DNA from: Sphingomonadales bacterium
GTDB taxonomy: Bacteria > Pseudomonadota > Alphaproteobacteria > Sphingomonadales > Sphingomonadaceae
NCBI GenBank assembly: GCA_027489295.1
Contig: JAIYAA010000269.1
Coordinates: 1 to 9,729 of the forward strand
Length of the DNA: 9,729 nucleotides
Direction of reading: 5' to 3'
Position numbers and translations under genes: made by a program. Below the pieces are notes generated by a model. That model did no database searches, was not told the DNA's origin, and was given only the letters and a program-made list of their open reading frames with translations. Below are positions 1 to 5,330 of this stretch, piece after piece (the first letter of the stretch is position 1; the number at the start of each line of letters is the position of its first letter).

Positions 1-63
1 GGAAGACGGCGGACCAACCCGGCAAAATCTTCCTACAATGGCGTCAGGAGCAAAGGAGCGACA

Positions 64-459
64 ATGACGATCAATGCTTATCAGGCGGCCCGGAGCCGGG
101 CCGAGACGCCGCGCGCTGCGGAAATGCGGCTGATGCGCGAGATCACCGGCGAGATGCTGACGGCCCACGAAGCCGGCCTGAAGGGCGCCCTGCTGATGCC
201 GTCCCTGTACCGGAACCGGGAAATGTGGACGGCCTTCGTCACCGATTGCGGCGCGCGGGGAAACACCCTGCCGATCGAATTGCGCGCGAAGATCATCTCG
301 CTCGGCCTTTGGGTCGATCGCTTCACCAGCGACGTGGTCGCCGGCCGTGAATCGATCATGGAACTGATCACGGTGAACCGCACCATCATGGAAGGCCTGG
401 CAGGGCAGAGCGGCGGCGAAACGCTGCCGGCACCGACGGCGACCGCCGCCGCCGCCTGA
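64..459 (+). CDS. flaF: Flagellar biosynthesis regulator FlaF
   Basis: A 131-residue protein of the FlaF family, which in Caulobacter and other Alphaproteobacteria acts in the cytoplasm on flagellin production and secretion and opposes the repressor FlbT. The family pattern is visible: an N-terminal NAYQ segment (residues 4-7), a tryptophan helix (NREMWTAF, 51-58), the GNTLP turn at 66-70 followed by ELRAKIISL, and a C-terminal helix with NRTIMEGL at 105-112. Length is close to the family norm except for an Ala/Pro/Thr-rich tail of about 18 residues that looks disordered. The ATG has a good ribosome-binding site (GGAG at 55-58, five bases away). The bases upstream show no recognisable gene; frame 2 is open from the window edge to a TGA overlapping this ATG, so a translationally coupled upstream gene is possible but cannot be judged. 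It is followed directly by a strong terminator and faces the chemoreceptor gene. Family call is confident; the regulatory role is taken from relatives. Confidence 0.9.
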   Translation: MTINAYQAARSRAETPRAAEMRLMREITGEMLTAHEAGLKGALLMPSLYRNREMWTAFVTDCGARGNTLPIELRAKIISLGLWVDRFTSDVVAGRESIMELITVNRTIMEGLAGQSGGETLPAPTATAAAA

Positions 460-486
460 TCGCACCTTCTCGATCCGCAACCATCC

Positions 487-515
487 AGCCCCGGGGTGCT
501 CCCCCGGGGCTTTTT
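487..515 (+). terminator. Rho-independent terminator of flaF
   Basis: A perfect 10-bp GC-rich stem (AGCCCCGGGG at 487-496 pairing with CCCCGGGGCT at 502-511), a five-base loop and an uninterrupted T run (511-515). It lies 28 bases after the flaF stop and has the classic intrinsic-terminator layout on the plus strand. Confidence 0.9.
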
Positions 516-531
516 CGTGGGCACCGCCCGC

Positions 532-555
532 GGCGGGCGTGGGGGGGGCAGGGGG
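532..555 (+). other. G-quadruplex-type G-rich spacer
   Basis: Between the two convergent terminators the plus strand holds G runs at 535-537, 541-548 (eight G in a row) and 551-555. These satisfy the four-tract, short-loop pattern of an intramolecular G-quadruplex (loops CGT, GG, CA). No gene covers it. Whether it folds or has a role is inference; it may simply be biased intergenic sequence. Confidence 0.4.
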
Positions 556-605
556 AGACGGCGCCCCACGGCAGAACTGTCGGCTGGGACGTCCACACGC
601 ATACG

Positions 606-638
606 AAAACGGGCGCCGCGGCAGTGCCGGGCGCCCGT
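606..638 (-). terminator. Rho-independent terminator of the chemoreceptor gene
   Basis: On the minus strand the sequence forms a 9-bp stem (ACGGGCGCC / GGCGCCCGT, plus-strand arms 609-617 and 630-638), extended by a further 4-bp inner stem, and then runs into TTTTCG. It starts 24 bases after the minus-strand stop at 662, as expected for an intrinsic terminator of that gene. Confidence 0.85.
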
Positions 639-661
639 CTTTCGGGATCGGGAGCGAGCGA

Positions 662-2521
662 TCAGAACGACGCCCAGTCGTCTCCTCCTGCCGAGACCGT
701 CGCGGCCGGCACCGCCATCGGCTTGACCGGCGAGACATAGCCGCTGTTCGAAGGCGCGCTGCGCCGGACGGGCGCCGCCTTGCGGCCGCTGCCGCCATTG
801 CCGCCGATGTTGAAGCGCTCGGCGCGGTCCGCCATCGCGGCGACTTCGGAGGTGAGGTTGCGAGCGGCGGCCGAGGTTTCTTCGACCATCGCGGCATTCT
901 GCTGGGTCGACTGGTCCATCGTGCCGATCGTCTGCGAGATTTCCGAGATCGCCGAGGACTGCGCTTGGTTGTCGGTCGCGATGCGGCCGAGCAGCTGGTG
1001 CACCTCGCCGACGTCGCTCGAGATGTTCGACAGCGCGCCGTCGACCTTTTCGACCATGCCCACCGCGGTCACGATGTCCGCCTGGGTGGCGGTCAGCTGG
1101 TCGCGGGCGCGGCCGGCTTCCTCTTCCGCGCGCATGGCCAGCGCCGAGACGAGATCGGCGACCACCGCGAAGCCGCGGCCGGCCTCACCGGCACGGCCGG
1201 CTTCGACCGCGGCGTTCATGGCGAGAACGCGCGTCTGGAAGGCGATCTTGTCGAGGCCTTCGATCACGCTGTCGATGCCCTTTGCGCTTTCCGACACACG
1301 GTTCATCGCCTGCATCGCCTCGTCGGCGGTGCTGCGGCCCGACGAGACGACGGTGATCGTCTGGTCGGCGCGCTGCACCGTGCTGTTGGCGGCGGTGGCG
1401 GTGGCCCGCAGGCGCTGGTCCATCTGGGTCACGGCGGCCGCGGTCTGCTCCAGCGCGGACGCATTGGCTTCGGTGCGGCGCGCCAGGTCTTCGCTGGCCT
1501 GGGCGATCTCGCTCGAACCCGTGCGGATATTCTGCGTCGATTCCATCACGGAGCCGATCAGTTCGCGCAGCGCGGCCAGCGCATCGTTCAGGTTCGCCTT
1601 GAGCTCGGCATAGGCCGGCGGGAAGTCCAGGGTGACGTCGGCGGTCAGATCGCCGCTGGCGACGCGGACGAGACTTTCCCGCACGCTGTTCGTCACGATC
1701 TGCTGCTCGGCGGCGGCGCGGGCGTCGACCTGCGCACGCTGGGCAGCGGCAAGCCGGAACTGTTCGACCGCGCGGGCGATCTCGCCCAGCTCGTCGCCCC
1801 GGCCGAGGCTGGGTACCTCGGCGGTGCCGCCCTCGGCCAGCGTCTTCGTCGCGTGCGCGAGGCGGGCCATGGGCTGCGCGATGGTGCGATTGATCGCCAG
1901 CCACACCACGCCGAGCGCCGCGATCGACAGAAGCGAAAGCCCGATGGTGAGAACGAGTGCGGTCATCGCCGAGGCATTGCCGCGCGCATTCGCTTCCTCG
2001 GAAGCCTTGCGCAGCGCGTCGAGCATCTTCTGCGCCTGGTCGAGCGCGTCGTGCGAACGCTCCTTGCCTTCGCCCTTGATCAGTTTGACGCCGGCTTCCT
2101 TGTCGATGACGTCGGCTTCGAAGATCCGGCGGTTGATGTCGTTCAGCTGCCCCTTGATCGTCGTCAGGCGCGCCACGTCGGCGGACATCGAGGTGTCGGC
2201 GACCGCGGCGAATGCCTTGATGTCGCGATCCAGTTCTTCCGAGGCGGTATCCAGGCGCTTCTGCAGCTTGGCGCGCTCCTCGTCGTTCAGCGCATTGTAG
2301 TGGCTGTAGACGATGATCCGCATTTCCTTGATGTCGCTGATCACGTCGGTCATGTTCGACATGCCCGCTACGCTGACCTCGACGTGCCGACGGGCAATGC
2401 TGGTGAGATCCCGGTTGGATACCCAGCCGTTGATCGCCAGCCCTATCAGCAGCAAGCCGAGAAAGCTGAAGGCCGCCAACATCTTTTTGGTGAGGGGCCA
2501 ATCATCAAGAAATGCGAACAT
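662..2521 (-). CDS. Methyl-accepting chemotaxis protein, four-helix sensor with tandem HAMP
   Basis: A transmembrane chemoreceptor of about 619 residues that would pass ligand signals to CheA/CheW and flagellar rotation. Order: short cytoplasmic N-terminus, TM1 (about 13-33), periplasmic helical sensor of about 150 residues (four-helix-bundle type by length and helicity), TM2 (about 185-208), HAMP (209-262), a second HAMP-like unit with VASGDLTADV (about 274-326), then the methylated coiled-coil signalling domain (327-569). Methylation-helix patterns (ALEQTAAAV; QQNAAMVEETSAA) and the hairpin tip (IAFQTRVLAMNAAVEAGRAG, followed by GRGFAVVADLVSAL) are clear. The protein ends in DDWASF, resembling the WxxF C-terminal tether for CheR/CheB. 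The frame extends six codons upstream to a TTG at 2539, but the ATG at 2521 has GGTGGAA suitably placed before it and is preferred. Ligand unknown. It converges on flaF and has its own terminator, so it is probably monocistronic. Confidence 0.92.
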   Translation of the reverse strand: MFAFLDDWPLTKKMLAAFSFLGLLLIGLAINGWVSNRDLTSIARRHVEVSVAGMSNMTDVISDIKEMRIIVYSHYNALNDEERAKLQKRLDTASEELDRDIKAFAAVADTSMSADVARLTTIKGQLNDINRRIFEADVIDKEAGVKLIKGEGKERSHDALDQAQKMLDALRKASEEANARGNASAMTALVLTIGLSLLSIAALGVVWLAINRTIAQPMARLAHATKTLAEGGTAEVPSLGRGDELGEIARAVEQFRLAAAQRAQVDARAAAEQQIVTNSVRESLVRVASGDLTADVTLDFPPAYAELKANLNDALAALRELIGSVMESTQNIRTGSSEIAQASEDLARRTEANASALEQTAAAVTQMDQRLRATATAANSTVQRADQTITVVSSGRSTADEAMQAMNRVSESAKGIDSVIEGLDKIAFQTRVLAMNAAVEAGRAGEAGRGFAVVADLVSALAMRAEEEAGRARDQLTATQADIVTAVGMVEKVDGALSNISSDVGEVHQLLGRIATDNQAQSSAISEISQTIGTMDQSTQQNAAMVEETSAAARNLTSEVAAMADRAERFNIGGNGGSGRKAAPVRRSAPSNSGYVSPVKPMAVPAATVSAGGDDWASF

Positions 2522-2593
2522 GTATCGTTCCACCCGCAAGCCCCGATCCTGGACCGGAGCAGTTTTCTGGCGCCCAAGGGCGATGTGCTAAGC

Positions 2594-2634
2594 ATTATAG
2601 GTGCTTTTCTTTCGATCTAGCGGGCGAGCATTTA
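2594..2634 (-). promoter_or_regulatory. Possible promoter elements upstream of the chemoreceptor gene
   Basis: Two candidates occur on the minus strand in the divergent spacer. One is an exact TATAAT (plus 2594-2599) with no good -35 partner. The other is TAAA (plus 2631-2634), 14 bases, then ATCGAAAG (plus 2609-2616), a partial match to the flagellar sigma-28 pattern TAAA-N15-GCCGATAA. Both would give a leader of roughly 65-85 bases. Sigma-28 control would suit a chemoreceptor, but the match is imperfect in sequence and spacing. Confidence 0.22.
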
Positions 2635-2744
2635 CGGAACGGTAGCGCGGGATGCCCGGAAAACCCCTAGCAAACAGGCGGACCGGCCGTATTGGTGCCT
2701 TTCCTTCCTATAAGGGCATCAAATACGCGCCGGAGGAGCCACAG

Positions 2745-4130
2745 GTGGAAGACGTTCGGAATAACGGGATGGTTTTGCGGTGCGCGGGGCTGGCGCTGCT
2801 GCTGGCAGCAGGCACGGCCCAGGCACAGACCAAGCCCGCCACGCCTGCACCGGACGGGCCCAAACTGAGTATCGAGGGCAGCTTCCGCGCCCGGCTGGAA
2901 GGGATCGACGGCCAGTTTCGCCCCAAGGTGGACGACAGCATCGCCTTCGCATCGTTCCGCACCCTTGTGGCGGCAAAGGTCGAGTGGGACGATCTTACCG
3001 TCGGCGGCGAGCTGCTCGACGCGCGCGGCTATGGCGAAGGGCATAACAGCTCGGTCAAGGCCAGCGACATCAACACGGTGGAGCCGCTGCAGGCCTATCT
3101 GAGCTACAAGCTGCACAATGTGCTGGGCAAGAAGGACAGTCTGGTTGCCACGGTCGGTCGCTTCACGATGACGTTTGGTGCCCAGCGCCTCATCGCGCGC
3201 GCCGATTTCGGGAACACCTTCCCCTCCTATCTGGGCGGGCGCGCCGAATATCACAGCAAGAACAAGGACGAGCTGGTCGTCTTCTGGACCCGCCCGATCG
3301 ATGCGCTGCCCAACACTGCGGACGCGATCTTCGAAAACAAGGTGCAGCTCGATCATGTCAACACCGGCACCGTGTTCTACGGTTTCGACGGCAACCTCGC
3401 CGATGTCGGCCACAAGGTGAGCGTCGGCGGGTATGTCTATCGCCTCGCCGAACAGGACCGGCCGGGGTACCAGACCCGCGATCGCCGACTGGTGACATAT
3501 GGCCTTCGCCTCCGCCGCGTGCCGGCCAAGGGCAAGTTCGACATGGAGGCCGAGGGGGCACTGCAGCGGGGTACCGCGCGGCTGACGAACGCCGCCACCG
3601 ATCGCACCGATTTCGACGTTCGCGCCGGATTCGTGCACGTCGAGGGCGGCTATACGATCGCCAAGGGCTGGACGCCGCGCATCTCCGGGTTCTTCGACTA
3701 TGCCAGCGGCGACGGCGCCAATCCGTCCTATGGCAGGTTCGATTCGCTGTACGGCGCGCGCCGCGCCGACTATGGCCCCGCGTCGCTGTTCGGGCCGGTG
3801 GGCCTCGCCAATCTCGTCTCCCCGGGCGTGCGGATCGAGGTCAAGCCCTCGAAGCGGCTGGACCTCATGGGCGCCGTCCGCGGGCTGTGGCTGGCGGACC
3901 GTACCGATACCTTCGCCTTCACCAGCGTGCGCGACAAGACGGGCGCATCGGGCCGCCATGCCGGCACCGAAGTGGAAGTGCGCGTGCGCCGCTCGCTGAT
4001 CCCGGATCGCCTGCGCGTGGAAGTCGGTGCGGCCTATCTGGCCAAGGGGCGTTTCCTCACCCAGGCCCCGAACGCGCCGCACACCGGTGACGCCCGCTAC
4101 GGCTATGCCGATCTGGTCGTGAAGTTCTGA
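2745..4130 (+). CDS. Alginate-export-family outer membrane beta-barrel protein
   Basis: A secreted protein of about 461 residues resembling the alginate-export (AlgE-like) outer membrane family, whose members form barrels in many proteobacteria, often with unknown cargo. A hydrophobic signal segment (about residues 12-24) ends in AQA, with cleavage predicted after residue 27. Then come alternating, aromatic-rich strands with charged turns; the family segment GAQRLIARADFGNT (about 145-158) is the best marker; the chain ends in DLVVKF, with the terminal Phe typical of outer membrane proteins inserted by the BAM complex. Start choice: GTG at 2745 has GGAGGA (2732-2737) eight bases upstream. An ATG at 2769 would give a shorter, more usual signal n-region but a weak ribosome-binding site; the open frame reaches an ATG at 2652, with an implausibly long leader. 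No alginate genes are nearby, so the name indicates family, not substrate. Divergent from the chemoreceptor and apparently transcribed alone. Confidence 0.82.
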   Translation: MEDVRNNGMVLRCAGLALLLAAGTAQAQTKPATPAPDGPKLSIEGSFRARLEGIDGQFRPKVDDSIAFASFRTLVAAKVEWDDLTVGGELLDARGYGEGHNSSVKASDINTVEPLQAYLSYKLHNVLGKKDSLVATVGRFTMTFGAQRLIARADFGNTFPSYLGGRAEYHSKNKDELVVFWTRPIDALPNTADAIFENKVQLDHVNTGTVFYGFDGNLADVGHKVSVGGYVYRLAEQDRPGYQTRDRRLVTYGLRLRRVPAKGKFDMEAEGALQRGTARLTNAATDRTDFDVRAGFVHVEGGYTIAKGWTPRISGFFDYASGDGANPSYGRFDSLYGARRADYGPASLFGPVGLANLVSPGVRIEVKPSKRLDLMGAVRGLWLADRTDTFAFTSVRDKTGASGRHAGTEVEVRVRRSLIPDRLRVEVGAAYLAKGRFLTQAPNAPHTGDARYGYADLVVKF

Positions 4131-4158
4131 TTGCGACCACCCGAGCGAACCAAAGCGA

Positions 4159-4194
4159 TACCAGTCTGGTAACGTGCGTTAAACCCGGTATGAT
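4159..4194 (+). promoter_or_regulatory. Possible promoter with overlapping palindromic operator
   Basis: A perfect 13-bp palindrome (TACCAG-T-CTGGTA, 4159-4171) lies 18 bases before TATGAT (4189-4194), a good -10 match. The palindrome's right arm (CTGGTA) occupies the -35 position with a 17-base spacer but matches TTGACA at only three bases. If real, it would drive the small gene starting at 4231, and a repressor or activator could act at the palindrome. Pattern evidence only. Confidence 0.3.
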
Positions 4195-4230
4195 CGGCGG
4201 CCTAAGCGCGGCTGGATCGAAACGATTGCG

Positions 4231-4578
4231 ATGGTACTCAACATGCTCGTCATCCTGATGGTTCGCGAGGCAGGCCTGCGCAGTGCGCTGGCCGCGCGGC
4301 TCGCGCTTTCCGGAATCGACGTGGTGAGCATGGAGCAGGTCGACGCCGCGCGTATCGGCCGGCTCGGGGGCAGCGCGCCGGTGCTCGTGGCGGATTTTGA
4401 CGCGGTACGATTGCACCCGGGCGGCCTGGCGGCGCTGAGCGTCGATCCCTTGTGGCACCGCCTCGTGGTCATTGGCGGGGACGAACAATTCGCGGCGCCG
4501 CACCTTCACCACATCACGGCCGACGATCCGGCCATTGCCATCACGCAGCTGCTGCGGGACATCGGCACCACGCACTGA
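4231..4578 (+). CDS. Small degenerate receiver-like protein
   Basis: A 115-residue protein with no family I can name firmly. Its layout follows a CheY-like receiver: a first hydrophobic strand (MLVILMV, 5-11), an amphipathic helix (LRSALAARLALSG, 16-28), a strand with VVS, a third strand VLVADFD (51-57) with Asp55 at the usual phospho-acceptor place, and a fourth strand RLVVIGG (77-83). The acidic pair after strand one is replaced by Val11-Arg12 (Glu13 follows), the Thr/Ser after strand four is Gly, and no Lys-Pro motif follows, so phosphorylation is doubtful. It could be a pseudo-receiver acting by protein binding, or a chance resemblance. Start: ATG 4231 is the first in frame; ATG 4243 would start at MLVIL; neither has a strong ribosome-binding site. 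It converges on the fixJ-like gene, with 137 bases between. Confidence 0.6.
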   Translation: MVLNMLVILMVREAGLRSALAARLALSGIDVVSMEQVDAARIGRLGGSAPVLVADFDAVRLHPGGLAALSVDPLWHRLVVIGGDEQFAAPHLHHITADDPAIAITQLLRDIGTTH

Positions 4579-4658
4579 GCCGTCTACGCTACGGCGCCCG
4601 CGGCACCGTCGCTGTGGGCGAACGTGAGACGATTCTACAATGTCACTTGCTGGAGACA

Positions 4659-4700
4659 GGTGGTTGGCCACCCGGAAATGCTCCGTTTGGGAGCATTTCC
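4659..4700. repeat. Inverted repeats in the convergent 3' spacer
   Basis: Two hairpins sit side by side between the small receiver-like gene and the fixJ-like gene. One has a perfect 11-bp stem (GGAAATGCTCC at 4674-4684 with GGAGCATTTCC at 4690-4700, five-base loop). The other is a 5-bp stem at 4659-4663 / 4668-4672. Neither is followed by a T run on either strand, so this is not a standard intrinsic terminator. It begins 15 bases beyond the fixJ-like stop and may cap or stabilise the 3' end of either transcript. The rest of 4579-4715 shows nothing recognisable. Confidence 0.6.
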
Positions 4701-4715
4701 AAGGGCATCTGCATG

Positions 4716-5330
4716 TCACCCCTTGGGGAACAGGCCTGCGGCGAAGGCGATGCGCAGCGCTTCGGAAAGGCTGCGGACTTCCAGCTTTTCCATCAGATTG
4801 GCGCGGTAGATTTCCACCGTACGCGGGCTGATGTCGAGTTCATAGGCGATGATCTTGTTCGACCGCCCCTCGATCAGGCCCTTGAGCACGTCGGTCTCGC
4901 GCGGCGAGAGCTTGGCGATCTTGGATTCGGCGGTGGCGGTGCGGGCCGCGGCTTCGCTGTCTTCTTCCAGCTTGGAGAATGCCTGGTCGATCACCTTCAG
5001 CAGGAATTCGGCTTCGTAGGGCTTCTCGATGAAGTCCAGCGCCCCCGCCTTCATCGCCTGCACGGCGAGCCCCACATTGCCCTGGCCGGTCAGAACGATG
5101 GCGACGAACTGCGGCGCACGGTCCAGCTGGGTCAGCACGTCGAGCCCGCTGGCGCCGGGCATGTGGAAGTCTAGCAGCACCACACCCGGATCGAGTTCGG
5201 CCTCCTGCTCGAGGAACGCGTCGCCCGAGCGGTAGCCACGAACGATAAGATCGGGGCGGACAGAGAGTAGACTGTGCAGCGATGCGCGCACGGCATCGTC
5301 ATCGTCGACGATGTAGATCGTTCGGGTCAT
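4716..5330 (-). CDS. fixJ: FixJ-family response regulator
   Basis: A 204-residue cytoplasmic transcription regulator. The N-terminal receiver (about 1-120) has the acidic cluster Asp9-Asp12, phospho-acceptor Asp54 in LLDFHMPG, Thr81 and Lys103 in the EKP motif, so all key residues are present. A short linker leads to a LuxR/GerE-type helix-turn-helix (about 138-200) with LSPRETDVLKGLIEGRSNK and SPRTVEIYRANLMEKL, the recognisable FixJ/NarL DNA-binding unit. Length matches FixJ. Its ATG overlaps the TAA of the upstream kinase by one base (TAATG), indicating translational coupling and a cognate pair. In rhizobia FixJ activates nifA and fixK under low oxygen; targets here are unknown, and no fixK or nif gene is in the window, so the symbol denotes homology, not a nitrogen-fixation role. 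A FixJ-like regulator of another name (TodT/NodW-type) is possible. Confidence 0.9.
   Translation of the reverse strand: MTRTIYIVDDDDAVRASLHSLLSVRPDLIVRGYRSGDAFLEQEAELDPGVVLLDFHMPGASGLDVLTQLDRAPQFVAIVLTGQGNVGLAVQAMKAGALDFIEKPYEAEFLLKVIDQAFSKLEEDSEAAARTATAESKIAKLSPRETDVLKGLIEGRSNKIIAYELDISPRTVEIYRANLMEKLEVRSLSEALRIAFAAGLFPKG

Noticed and set aside
2..67. Possible 3' end of an upstream gene overlapping the flaF start by ATGA
   Set aside because: Frame 2 is open for only 21 codons, its residues match nothing I recognise, and the flaF ribosome-binding site falls inside it; too short to support.
539..2620. A 693-residue open frame on the plus strand opposite the chemoreceptor
   Set aside because: It is rich in Arg, His, Gly and Asp with no domain pattern and mirrors the codon bias of the minus-strand receptor gene; a typical high-GC shadow frame.
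2701..2720. TATAAG at 2709-2714 as a promoter for the outer membrane protein gene
   Set aside because: The only -35-like hexamer (TTGGTG at 2692-2697) is 11 bases away, too close for a standard promoter.
2667..4082. A 471-residue minus-strand frame opposite the outer membrane protein
   Set aside because: Shadow of the plus-strand gene, which has a signal peptide, a family motif and a terminal Phe.
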